DNA from: Spongilla lacustris
Taxonomy: Eukaryota; Porifera; Demospongiae; Spongillida; Spongillidae
Assembly (NCBI GenBank): GCA_949361645.1
Contig: OX442436.1
Location: forward strand, 6,179,981 to 6,243,980
Direction of reading: 5' to 3'
DNA length: 64,000 bases
This document shows, piece by piece, positions 36,101 through 47,700 of this stretch. The position numbers and the translations under genes are program-made. The first letter of the stretch is position 1. The number at the start of each line of letters is the position of its first letter. The notes beneath the pieces are model-generated. The model made no database searches. It saw nothing but the letters and a program-made list of their open reading frames with translations, and was not told where the DNA came from.

Positions 36101-39100
36101 ACAAGACATGGAGCTTATGTCAATGAATGTGACAGAAAATGTCTGGTATGATAGGATACATGTACAAAATGATGTCAGCTATGAACGAGTACTTGTACCA
36201 GATGATCATGTTGTGTATGACATCATTCCTGGTGATGCTGATAGTGGGAAGAGAACACACCCACCTCCTACGAATCAGATTGTCATTGATGTTAAAAAGA
36301 CAACTTCTTTCTACCGCAATCTCCCCTCCCCTCCATTCTCCACCCCTCCTCCACTACTGGTCTCTCCAACTCTTCCTCCTCTTCCTCCTGCCCTTTCCTC
36401 ACCTCTCTCTAACACCTCTCTCCACTTCCCTCCCCTCCCCTCCACACCCCTTCAAACTGATCCCACTCCACCTCCTCCCAAAGACCTCACACTGCCCATA
36501 TCTGTGGCCACCTTTGATGAACATGTTCACCACATGCACGTGAATGGAGACAGGGGATTTGAACTGGAGTACCACCAGGTATGGGGAGGTGTGCCCATAG
36601 CTCTATGGCTGTGGTCATGCTCCCTCTGTGTGCAGCTCTGTGATGTCATACCTGAGGTCTCTTCTGTGGCTGCTCTTGAATGCAACACACGCAAAAACAG
36701 ATTTGGAAACATTTTGCCATGTCAGTTATTAGAAATAAGCTCACCACACAGATTGATCAACCATTTCCCTTCAAAGGTGATGACAACAGAGTGAAACTGA
36801 AGGCGATACCAGGAGTGGAAGGTTCTGATTACATCAATGCCAGCCACATAGATGTAGGCATTTCCCCCTTCCTCCAACCTCACCTCTCCCTCCTTCTACC
36901 ATCACATCTTCCTCCCTCCATCCCTTCCTCCAACCTCATCCTTCCCTCCTTTCTCACAGGGCTACCATCATGGCAGCTACATAGCCACCCAAGGTTAGCC
37001 TCTTCCAAGGAATACCTCACACTGGGAGATCTTGTGCTCTGTCACTAGGTCCCAAGGAGAACACAGTTTGTGACTTCTGGAGGTTGGTTTGGGAGCAGCA
37101 TATTGAAACCATAGTGATGCTGACTAAATGTGTTGAAGCTGGCAAGGTAAGACATGAATATTACCTACCATTTTATTGGAAAGTGCTCCTTTATACATAT
37201 GTGAGTGTGTGTGGGAAGGAATGGTTGAACTTAACTATGTGTATCCTGTATTCAATAGAACACATGTAAGCAGTATTGGGCTGAGGAAGTGGGAGGAGTC
37301 TATGACACAGACATCATCACCATAACAACCACCTCTGTCATGACCCTTGCTGATTACAAAATCAGAACATTTGATTTGAAAAGTGTAAGTTTTTACAATG
37401 CTGATATTAATTAAGATTAACACATGATTACTACCATGCACTACACAGAAGATGGAACCGGATCTGGACATTCTCCAAGTGACTCAGTACCAGTATCTCT
37501 CCTGGCCTGACCATGGAGTACCCCAGTTTGCCACCTCCATCCTCAGCTTTGTGAGGAGGGTACAGAAGGCCCACGACAAGAGCAAGGGGATTCCCCTCCT
37601 GGTCCACTGCAGTGCAGGAGTGGGGCGTACGGGAACGTTCATAGTACTGGACACACTCCTAGACAGGATGAGGTCAGAGACATGCATCAGTGTATTTGAG
37701 GTTGTCAAGGAGATGAGAAGGAGGCGTGTGCAGATGGTTCAAACACAGGTACCTCCTCCCCCTTATAGTCAGCTTACTCCTCCTCCCCATCCCACCTCAG
37801 GCCCAGTACACCTTCATCCATGATGCCCTTGATGAGTACATAACCTGTGGGGACACAGGCATCAGTGTCACTAACCTCAGGATCTCCATTAACTCCCTCT
37901 CCACGACCAAGCCCGGGAAAACTGTTAGTGGCTTCCAGGAACAGTTCTCGGTAAGTTATATAATGTACTTTATGAATGGGTCCTGGCTTTATTGTGTGTG
38001 TGTGTGTCTGTGTGTGTGTATGTTGTACCTCTGTATGTCTTATTAGCTTCTGGACATGGTAAGTCGTAAGCCAACTCCGGGGGAGTGTTCCTATGGGGCG
38101 GAGCCATTCAACAGGACAAAGAACCGCTACGAGAAAGAGCTGCCATGTATGTCCATATATGGTATGAGCTGGGATCACATGCCTCGCCCACAGATAACGC
38201 CAGCAGAGTTGTTCTGAGGACAGTGCCAACAGGCAGCATGGCTGGCCTGGTGCAAGGCTCTGACTACATCAATGCCAGCTTTGTGGATGTAAGGGATACT
38301 TCAGGATACTACGATGACACATTTGAACTGCTCCCCTCACCACAGGGTTACAAGCAGCGTAATGCCTACATAGCCACCCAGGGTCCCCTCCAGAACACTG
38401 TGGAAGACTTCTGGAGGATGGTGTGGGAGTTCAAGAGTATGACCATCGTCATGTTGTGTGGCCTGACAGAGGAAGGTTGTGAATCCTCTTACTGCTACTG
38501 GCCCACAGAGGAAGGAGCAGCTGTCTCTTATGGCAGTATCTCTGTCACACTACAATCACAGCTGCTCTATGATAGCTATGAAGTGCGGACATTGGCCATG
38601 AGAGAGAAGGTAGGAGACCATAGCTGTGCAGTGGTGGGTGGCCATGAGGGAGAAGGTAGGAGGCCATAGCTGTGGAGTGGTGGGTGGCCATGAGGGAGAA
38701 GGTAGGAGGCCATAGCTGTGGAGTGGTGGGTGGCCATGAGGGAGAAGGTAGGAGGCCATAGCTGTGGAGTGGTGGGTGGTCATGAGGGAGAAGGTAGGAG
38801 GCCATAGCTGTGGAGTGGTGGGTGGCCATGAGGGAGAAGGTAGGAGGCCATAGCTGTGGAGTGGTGGGTGGGCACCAGAGATGCTCTGGAATGGCACATG
38901 TCCCAACACTAGTGGTGGGCTCTAAATATTTCATGATCATTGTCTGTCATGCCTTTAAAAAATAAAAGGTGCACACATTTGGCTGCAAAGGAGTTAGAAC
39001 TTATTGGATGAGATTACCAAAAGTGGGGGTAAGGGCATTTAGTAAATAACAGTGAACATTTGGTTTTGTTTTAAGAATGGTATGTACGCACTCACTAATA

Positions 39101-39998
39101 GGTGATTGAATTGATCTGCCAGGTTGGTGCCTTCATTATTAATATTGTACGTTCAAGTATTCCACCTTTGTATTGAATCATTTACTCCTATCTATCCTCC
39201 CCTTCACACCACCTCCCCCTCCCCTCCTCCCATCCTTCAGAGTGAGGACCAGGACATTGTGGTCACCCAGCTTCACTACACAGAATGGCCTGAGCATGGG
39301 AAGCCCACCAACACAGCTTCAGTGGTGGAGCTGATGGACACCCTCACCAGGACCCAGATCAGCACAGGGAACAAACCTATTGTTGTCCACTGCAAGTATG
39401 TACACCCTCCCCTCATCACACTCTCACACTCCCCACACCCTCACAGTGATGGGGTAGGTCGCACAGGAACGTTCATCACCGTGTACTCAGAGTTGGAGCG
39501 GTTGAAGACAGAGGGAGTGGTTGATGTCTTTCAGCGGGTGAAGTTCTCCAGGATAGCCAGACCTGGTCTTGTGCAGGATGTGGTAAGGGCATGGAAAGTT
39601 ATCAGCAACAGGTCATATCTTTCTGATTGCACTCTGCGTGGTGTTCCTTTGTATTATACAAGTAATAAGAGAAAGTTAGTGGTATATAAGACTTTGTTGT
39701 TAGACCTCATGCAATGGAAAGGCTTTGCAGCTGTTTACTGTATGCAGAGGTCCTAACCCATAATTGCAATACATGATCACAGGTATAAGTAACACACATA
39801 TTCATGGTAAGAACACACATACCATTGGCCCTTGATGCATGCAGTAGTGTCATAGGTGTAGCCCTCTCTTCCCCTCTCCCTCACTTTCATCCTCATAATC
39901 ACACCCCTCCCCAGGCCCAATATGCTTACTGTCATGAGGTTCTTGCTCAGAATGCTGGCCACTATGGTGCATACGCCAATATCATGGAGTGCTCCTGA
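29647..39998 (+). CDS. Receptor-type tyrosine phosphatase gene 2 (complete, 29 exons, 2,064 aa)
   Basis: Exons: 29647-29704, 29755-30144, 30201-30536, 30592-30855, 31556-31843, 32089-32403, 32455-32763, 32819-33130, 33188-33475, 33530-33877, 33939-34223, 34282-34491, 34548-34640, 34707-34985, 35814-35982, 36032-36578, 36636-36720, 36777-36853, 36960-36993, 37049-37146, 37259-37384, 37449-37748, 37801-37950, 38047-38146, 38194-38288, 38346-38609, 39241-39395, 39447-39582, 39915-39998. All junctions are GT-AG and in phase, giving 6,195 nt with TGA at 39996-39998. Domain order: signal peptide, cysteine domain, Ig, FN3, seven Ig, two FN3, TM, ITIM-like tail, PTP D1 and D2. The 57-bp intron 36579-36635 is open in frame and could be retained. 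It acts at the plasma membrane on phosphotyrosine proteins; the ligand is unknown. It is the best reference for the family here. Confidence 0.9.
30201..30855 (+). other. Gene 2 N-terminal Ig-like and FN3 domains
   Basis: Exon 30201-30536 encodes an Ig-like domain ('FQLTCTST', 'TVQWTFNG', 'GMYTCSVTT'). Exon 30592-30855 encodes an FN3 domain ('[20 protein letters not shown]' then 'SWTAP', '[12 protein letters not shown]'). A roughly 700-bp intron with a G-rich (ggggga)n tract (31215-31250) separates this FN3 from the Ig block. Confidence 0.75.
31215..31250 (+). repeat. G-rich (ggggga)n tract in gene 2 intron
   Basis: Polypurine run capable of G-quadruplex formation; the same tract is in gene 3's matching intron near 45093-45123. 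Confidence 0.7.
31556..34223 (+). other. Gene 2 Ig-domain exon block (7 exons, types a-b-c-d-e-f'-g')
   Basis: Seven phase 1-1 exons each encode one Ig-like domain of 95-116 residues. They are type a 31556-31843, b 32089-32403, c 32455-32763, d 32819-33130, e 33188-33475, f' 33530-33877 and g' 33939-34223. Each has the paired cysteines and many N-x-S/T sites. This single-pass order is the simplest in the locus and looks like the ancestral layout that gene 3 amplified. Confidence 0.85.
34282..34985 (+). other. Gene 2 membrane-proximal FN3 domains
   Basis: The first FN3 is split over 34282-34491 and 34548-34640, and the second is in 34707-34985. The acceptor at 34705-34706 is required to enter '[17 protein letters not shown]' in frame. 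The next AG (34712-34713) would shift the frame. Confidence 0.75.
34996..35760 (+). repeat. 37-bp intronic minisatellite, gene 2 (about 20 copies)
   Basis: Same unit as 6766-7433 and 59421-59812, in the same intron before the TM exon. A few units carry 'ctacagctg' or 'agctttag' variants that recur within the array, showing local spread of variants. Confidence 0.95.
35814..36578 (+). other. Gene 2 TM helix and cytoplasmic tail with three ITIM-like motifs
   Basis: The hydrophobic helix '[20 protein letters not shown]' is followed by SKRKGRF. Tyrosine motifs are VWYDRI (36141-36158), VSYERV (36174-36191) and VVYDII (36210-36227), all fitting (I/V/L/S)-x-Y-x-x-(I/V/L). A proline-rich stretch precedes D1. 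Confidence 0.8.
36636..37950 (+). other. Gene 2 PTP domain D1 (predicted active)
   Basis: Same seven-exon layout as gene 1: [40 protein letters not shown] and [13 protein letters not shown]. All catalytic residues are present. The region 37259-37950 is almost identical to gene 1. Confidence 0.88.
38047..39998 (+). other. Gene 2 PTP domain D2
   Basis: Six exons with [39 protein letters not shown] and a C-terminal '[10 protein letters not shown]'. The general acid is Glu; the P-loop Cys and Arg are kept. Probably low activity or a regulatory domain, as known for other RPTP D2 domains. Confidence 0.82.
38610..38872 (+). repeat. 46-bp minisatellite with repeated exon end and donor (gene 2)
   Basis: About six units follow the D2 exon ending at 38609. 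Each reproduces 'ggccatgagggagaag|gtagga', so each holds a potential 5' splice site. Confidence 0.88.
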
Positions 39999-40130
39999 GA
40001 CCATCACATCCACGGAGGATGATATCCTCATTGCTATGGAGACAATGTTGCTGTTGTGTAGTATATTGACAGTTTTGTCGCATGATTTGTGTGTAAAATG
40101 ATATTATTAATGGTCATCTATTTATGCTCT

Positions 40131-43100
40131 GGTGTGCTTTACTGATTGATTTGGGTTGCAATATCCTGTTCCAGGCGATTAACATGTAAGTGATGCATTA
40201 GAGAAGTCATGCAAATAATTGAATTCTTTAGCATGGGACTGAACAAACGTGTACTACTTACAACGTTGCAAGCGCAGCACAATGGGGGATGTGATCGACA
40301 CATTATGTTAAGAATCACGAGTGATGGCACAGATAATTATATATCCCTGCAACTGTGTGCACATGCATGTATACGTGCACTTGGCTTTCAAAAAACAAGA
40401 TAGTGAAACGTTCACTTGTACGCAAAGCTGGTATGATAATGACAAGTGTAAATGTCAGTACTCTCACGTGTGCGCACAACTTATAGTGAGTCATGGTTGA
40501 CCTAACGTATACTTTTAAAATCGTTCTGCTGTTACTGTTACTAATATTTTCAGAGGTAGACGTTCATATGCCGTTCCTGTATTCAAAGCAACGGCAATTG
40601 AAACAGTCCTTTTCTGCTACAGCTAAGAAAGCCTCATCTCATGCAGTTAGATTTAATTGCTTCAGCAATTTTAATATGGCACCAGGTATTGGTTGGAAGT
40701 GCGGGACACTGCTTAGTGAAAGACCTCACGTTCATAGTATTTGAATGGTTAGACTTTGTTAAAAAATCATCGCCAAATCGTTGACATCGGCAATAAGTTA
40801 ACAAGGTTGATTCCTAACAAAATGCATGTATGTAGTCAATATACTCAATAGCGACAAGCTGCCATTAAAACATACTGATCTCGGAACGATCAGCGTATGA
40901 CAGTACAAAAACCTTCTTCCATAGAAACGCGAGCAGTGAAGCTGTGCGTGGTTAATTAATACCAATTAATATTATTTAAAAAATACTGCATGCATATTAC
41001 TAAAGTATATAGCAAATAATATACCCTTACGTATTTATCGATTTCCTCGGACCTATAAACGCTGACGCACCTGATTCGATTCACGAATAAGGCAGCTGGA
41101 CTGACGTAGGACTGTTTATACATCCGTAGCTGACATATGCAGTCTATATAAGATCTACCCCCCTGTTCTAATATATACCTTTCCACACGCGTGATTAGGA
41201 GTAATAGTTTTATCGATCCTCTCATACCAACTATAGAGCGGCGCACAGCGATGAGCATCAAGATGTAAGTTCTCTTTGCATGCCCAAAACGATAGATTTA
41301 CTATGAAGTCATGAAGAATTGAGATGCATGTTTGCACAAATATACAAGTTAGACCTATAGCGTAAAGTCGAGGCACTGGGGTGGCCTCCTGTGATCAGGA
41401 GATAGCCGATCGTCGATTAGACCTTTACGAAATTAAGTAGGAGGTTGGCTATCCCCTCAACCCCATTTTACAAGCATTAATTCTTTTTTTTTTAAAGTTT
41501 CACTGCGGACTGTGCCGGGTATACTTTTTATCTCGAGATATTTCCAGGAAGCTGGTCTGAGGCCTTCCTGCAATTGCAAGACTCGGTGCATGCAGTTCAG
41601 TTACTATATAACGCTTTTGCGCCACTCCTCCACCGCTTGCTGTAGTCAGCTAAGCCTCAGTAGAGAAGGGTTGTGCACGAGACCTCCGTCCCAGCGTTTC
41701 TAATTATAGCACGAACGATTCGCCCAGATACATAGCTACGCTTACACGCACCCTTGACTCTCATGGTAGTGGACGGCCGTGGGTCTGGATACGAGACTAC
41801 GTCTCCACGATGCCATCGAATGCTAAACGTTCCCATGGCAATTCCATACGTATAAGTTATGGTATATTCTAGTTGTTTCTCAGGTGTTGTTAGAGGAAAT
41901 GGTATTTCAGTGACCTCTGAATGGTCTTAGCTATAAACAACCACCCTACATCAGTACATGTGACGTCACTGACTACAATTGCTACACGAACTGACTGGAT
42001 AGCAGTGACTCGTAAAATAGGTCTATATGTCCTCACTAGGTGCTCAACTAGATACACTGAATCTAATTATTAATAAATTCTTTCACGTTTCTACCTGTCA
42101 CCTTTATAGAATTTGCTGATAAATAGAGATGCGAGAAGGCTGATCCTGAATAATTCATGGTCGTTATAGGAGTATATGCCGTTTGTACCTCAAATACTTA
42201 TCAATTCCTTAAATAATACTTTCCGATTTTATCAATCATCGAGGAGTGTGATACAGTGATGTTGCAACTCTGCAGTCACTGGTACAAAACTAACAATGCA
42301 TGATGTGCACTGCATGGATTATGAAATATACCTTCTCGGTGGAGGTGCATGCATACAATCTGCATAGAGCACCAGTGAATTACTGGCGAATGTTTGAGCA
42401 CTGCTTTACCGCTCAATGTCCTCCTGCTACTATAACTTGCATTTGCAGAAGGGAAGCAGGAATCTATGGTAGGACCTGAACCTGATTAGCCTGGGGACCA
42501 GTATACGGGTTTATGTCATGCATGACGACCCTTGAACCTCTAAATCACCGCGTCAGATGCCACCTAGTATATTAATACTGATAATACTGATGCGTTTTGA
42601 GCTTTTCGCAGATATCTAAAATTCCAAACATGTTTTATTCTTGCCTCAACGACGTCAGTTGAAACCGATCAATCGCTCTATATAGAATAAGGCCCCATGC
42701 ATTGATGCAACCATAAGGTGTAATATCACCTCTGGCATAACGATGAGCACCAATACATGAAAGATTCATAAACAGTTATCTTTTGCTAGTTATATTCAAA
42801 ACAACAAAACAAGCTAGAAGACCACTACAATACTTTATAAAATAGTTATCAAATAAGTGCTTCTTCCGTAATAGCTCTATAACAAAATAAATTTTGAAAT
42901 CATTTGGATATCCATATCTTGCGCTACTATTGAAATCAACTTTAATCTTGCTTAGGGTAGTTTTGTGCCTGGTCGTGTTATGTTAATAGAGGGCTAGTAT
43001 GTTGATTTATGAGGGTGTTGATATAATAACTGAACTACCTACAATAATACTGGATTATTAGCAATTGCCTAATGATGGTAATGTATTTTATCCATCGGTT

Positions 43101-43526
43101 AATTCTTTTTTAATCCTGAGTTATACAGTTTATACTGATCCAAAAGATATCAGTAGTCCAAACCAAAGGCGGTTAAAGCAATTTGCCTCAAAACAAACCC
43201 GGAAGCAAATCAGAATGTATATAGTATACTTGCGAGGGGGGCAAATGAAGCATGCCACTGATCCTTCCAATATTTATGCACTCGCCTCATGAAATAAAAT
43301 GCATCCTACTGCAAATGTGTGCTATTCTAAATATGTTGTGGACATGTAATCCTCACACGTGTTATCTTTACACACAAATCCTCATACATGCATGTAATCC
43401 TCAAACATGTGGCGATGTGGAGTGCGGCGATTTGTTTTTCCACACAGCCATAATAATGAAAACACTCACAAGACAAACTATCGCACTCCACCTCTCTTTC
43501 CCATCCCTTTTCCCCACTCCAGTGTC
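40131..43526 (+). repeat. Segmental duplication unit B: upstream flank of gene 3
   Basis: Matches 26177-29646 with small indels (for example a 33-bp insertion near 43216-43249, and loss of a MITE core near 41775). No recognised gene. It probably carries the gene 3 promoter, equivalent to that of gene 2. Confidence 0.8.
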
Positions 43527-44732
43527 ATGTCCACCATCTTGTGTGTATTCATCATACTGATGACATCATGGCTACCTGTGAGAGGTGAGAAGCTGTTTTC
43601 CTAGAGATGATGATGTATGAATATGTTTATGCAGGTCAGACTGTTGGGATCACCTGGAATGGTATGATGGTTGCCAACAACAGTCTGGTGACCCTCACAG
43701 TAGTTATACAGAGAGCAAACATAGCAGTAGGGACTGGAGGCCTGTACCCTCTGGTGTGCCAGGGTATAGCAGGAGGACTGTGGTATGCACCAAATGGAGT
43801 CCTGTACCCAGCAGCACTCCCTATAACCACTCCTGGAGGTTATGGTCAACTAAATAGGGCACTGTATCGTGCTACTCCTTCTGTCTTCCCACATGGTGTT
43901 CAATGTTGTACCAATACCACCATCACACTCTGTGTTGGAATGTACACTGATCTCACACAAGCAGCATCATTAAGCCTATCTACAGCAGCCCCTACTAGCT
44001 ATGCTCTCTCTGTAGCAGCCACTTGTAAGTAGAGTGGAAAGTACATCACATGTGTTATGGAAGTGTTGACTCTCCCACAGATGGTCCTAACATCACAGGA
44101 GGTGTCCAGTTTCAGCTGTTGACACCTACAAATGTTGATCCACCAGTGTTCCAGTTGACCTGCACCAGCACTAGTTCTCCTCCTACAACTGTGCAGTGGA
44201 CCTTTAATGGAAGTCCAGTCAATGGTGCTAACTATACTTCCTCTCAGATAGTGACAGATCGACCAACATCTACTTACAACAACACCCTGACTGTGACTGG
44301 GAGATCACCTGGGATGTACACATGCAGTGTCACCACTACCTGCTCACCGGTGTGTGGAGCTACAGGGTTTACTCTCAATCCAAGATCCACTACCTCATCC
44401 CTCAATGTACCAGGTAAGTACTGCCTATGAAGAGTGTCTTGTACCTATAGACATGTACCTCTATACAGCTCCTCCTGGCCCACCCACTGGTATCACTGCT
44501 GTGCAGTCTGGTCCCACATCTGTCAGTGTCTCTTGGACTGCACCAACCTCAGGTGGTCCAGTGAGCAGATATGATATCTACTATGTGGCTAATGGAGTCC
44601 CAAGTACAAGTGGTGGTTCAACCACTTCTACCTCTTATGTCCTAATCGACCTTCAAGTTGGGGTTCAGTACAACATCTCTGTCATAGCTGTGGGCACATA
44701 CATACCATCTCTGCAGAGTGCTACCTTTGTAG
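43527..44732 (+). other. Gene 3 signal peptide, cysteine domain, Ig and FN3
   Basis: Nearly identical to gene 2, 29647-30855. The Ig exon (44081-44413) is one codon shorter around 'VCGATGFTLN' (gene 2 '[11 protein letters not shown]'). Donor and acceptor positions are conserved. Confidence 0.8.
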
Positions 44733-47700
44733 GTAAATTAATACCTCTAGTATAAATGCATGGCATGTCTGTGACTAATAAAAGACGAACACATGTAATC
44801 AGTAGCTCTATAAATGGATATTCATTTTTGCACCAAAACATTACAACAAACATTGAAGGGGGATGCAAAATCACCAACAGTTTGTAGCCATTTTGTTGTC
44901 TGTTTTGACAGGGGCACATGCGTACAAATGGAGGATAGAGAACAATTAGCATACAATGGTTTTGGCACACAGGTCTAACTCACTCTCCACCATTTACTGC
45001 ATAGGTGTAGGAACGGGTGTGGGGATGTGGGGAGGTGCATGGGAGGGTTCCCCCAATCTTGGGCATTATGTATAAAAGTACTGTTTGATGATAGGGGGAG
45101 GGGGAGGGGGAGGGGAGGGGGAGGAAGAGATTTGGAAATATAAGTGGATTGTGACTGAATCAAGCACCACAATGGCAATGGTTACACTTTTAGCATTCAC
45201 ATTCATTTGGGTGCATCAAAGACAGATTTATGTAGAATCAAATTACCTTGATTAGTTACTGGCATTTATAATTATAAATGCAACAAGTGGGCAATCCTCA
45301 CTCCTAGGCTCCTGGGTTATAGGGTTCTATAACCATTGCTGACAGGGTGTTCTACAATCATTGTTGAAACACTAAGAGGGGAGACATTCATCTCTGAGCT
45401 TGGCAGTTCAGTTGTCTTAATATGTACTTACATTACCTACACAGCATTAGGTAATGTGACCATCACCGGTAGTGGGACCACACCCACTGCTGGGTCACCA
45501 TACACACTCACCTGCAATGTTCCAGTCATTGGATGGAATGGAACACTGACCATCCAACTGACAGCTCCAAATGGAGGTGTGCTCACCAGCAATGTATCAG
45601 CTAGTCCAGGGATGAACTACACACTCCAGTGGCCATTCTCCCCTCTCCACACATCTGATGGAGGACAGTACTCTTGTGTTGCCAATGGTCTTACCATCTC
45701 CTCAAATTCTTCATATACCCTGGCTATCTCAGGTCAGGGCTATTACAAATTTAATGATTCACTGGATTTGTGTTAAAGAATGGAATTATGCAATAATGAC
45801 ACACTTATTAATAGGTAAATTTGAAAGGAGCATGAAGATTCAATGCTCGTTAGATATTTTTTGGTTTTGAAATAGTTATTCAGTACAACAAATACATCAA
45901 CGATTAAATACCACTGTGTATGCCGTATACACTAAGCACATCAAAGCTCAGCATTTCATACCACCTCCCTCCCACAGTCCCTCCTCCACTCATCATCCCC
46001 ATGGCTACCCCAAGTCAAACTGTCTCAGAGGAAGACAACATGACCCTAAGCTGTGGTAGTCAGCTGAGTCCTTATGTGGATACCCCAGTAGAGGTGGTAA
46101 TCACTTGGACAGGACCAGGGGGAGGTGGTCTGATGGGATCCAGTACAGCCTTGCTGGGGGGAACATACCAGAACTCACTGCTGGTGATGTCATTATCACC
46201 TGACAGAACTGGCACTTACAACTGTTCAATGTCTGTCCTTCCAAACAACTCACCATATGTGACAGGAACAGAGAACTATAAGACAATAGAAGGTAAAGAC
46301 ATCAATGTCCATGGATTAATGGTTGATGTCCTCCCCTCTGCAGTTGCCCTCCACACAGTCACAGTAATGGCCTCATCAACCACACCCACTGCAGGAATGA
46401 ACTACACACTCACCTGTACAGCAGTAACTTCTAACAATGTGCCCTCTAGCTCACCTCCTCAGCTGTCATGGAATGAAATGATGTATGGAGATGTGTTCCC
46501 TGGGACCCAGACTAGGCAAAGTACTATAGGAAATACCACCACCTTGAGTATCTCATTTGACCCTCTCTATACCTCTGATGGGGGAACCTACACTTGCCAG
46601 TCCAATCTCAGCTATCCTGTTAGTTCAGTAATCACTAAATATAGCGATGTCATCATTCCAAGTAAGGGATACCTGCTCTTGTTGCCATGCCAACTCTGTC
46701 CATGTATTAATTCCTTCCAGTACCCACACCATTTGTTACCATAGCAACACTGAACCCTGTTGTACTTGTCACTGGTAACATTACCCTGACCTGTAATATC
46801 CAGTTGGACCCATCAGTGGACAGTTCAGTGATGGTGAACAGTACATGGACTGCACCAGGGGGAGCTACCCTCAGTGGTAGTAATCCTTCATGGACTGGAT
46901 CATCCAACCAGAGCACACTGATGTTGACTTCCCTGGGGACTGGAAATGCTGGGAACTATACCTGCTTAGCAGTAATCTCACCTATTAATGATCCATTCCT
47001 TCTTCGGACATCAGGAATATCATCTATTCTGGGTTGAGTAGTGTGCAAACAATGATGTCATTCTTTTCATATTATCATTTCATTTCAGTTTCAGTGCACA
47101 CAGTAAACATCAGCACTTCAGGCAGTCCAGTGGCAGGACAGATGTACACACTCACCTGTACTGGGAGGATAGTGGGGAACACTTCACTTACTCCTGTGGT
47201 GACATGGAGCAACTCAATTGGAGTGGTTACCAGTGGAAATGGCATCACTGTATCCAATGGTAACCTCACATTTAACCCTCTTCACACCTCTCAAGGGGGT
47301 CAGTACATTTGCTTGTCGACAATGAGCTCACCATTCAGCACAACAAATACATCAGTGATGAATATCATTGTTCAAAGTAAGTATTTATTATTAGCAATAC
47401 TGAACACTCAAGTTTCTCCTTTTCCACAGTCCCTCCTCCCACTGTCACCATAACATCCCCTCCCATCACTACCTCATACTATGCTGGTACACCACTCAAC
47501 CTCACCTGCACTGTTCAGCTCATCCCACAAGTGGACACTCCTGTCATCTTTAACTCCTTGTGGACTGGACCAGGAGGACAGATCTCCAGTGGTGTTGGTA
47601 GAGTCTCACTCACCTCTGGTGTCAACCAGACCACTGTACAGTTCAATTCTCTCAACACCACTGATACTGGAGTGTACAATTGTTCAGTTAGTGTTTCTGC

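Larger units (their letters stand above)
26177..40130 (+). repeat. Segmental duplication unit A (5' flank plus gene 2)
   Basis: Sequence from about 26177 (ggtgtgctttattgattt) recurs from 40131 (ggtgtgctttactgattg). The two flanks, 26177-29646 and 40131-43526, align nearly end to end with scattered small indels, and the genes follow. The unit is about 13.95 kb and lies head-to-tail with the next copy. Confidence 0.85.

Noticed and set aside
36579..36635. Possible in-frame coding instead of an intron ([12 protein letters not shown]...)
   Set aside because: Open in all three genes and a multiple of three, but it has good GT and polypyrimidine-AG sites and inserts a hydrophobic run just before D1; treated as an intron, with retention possible.
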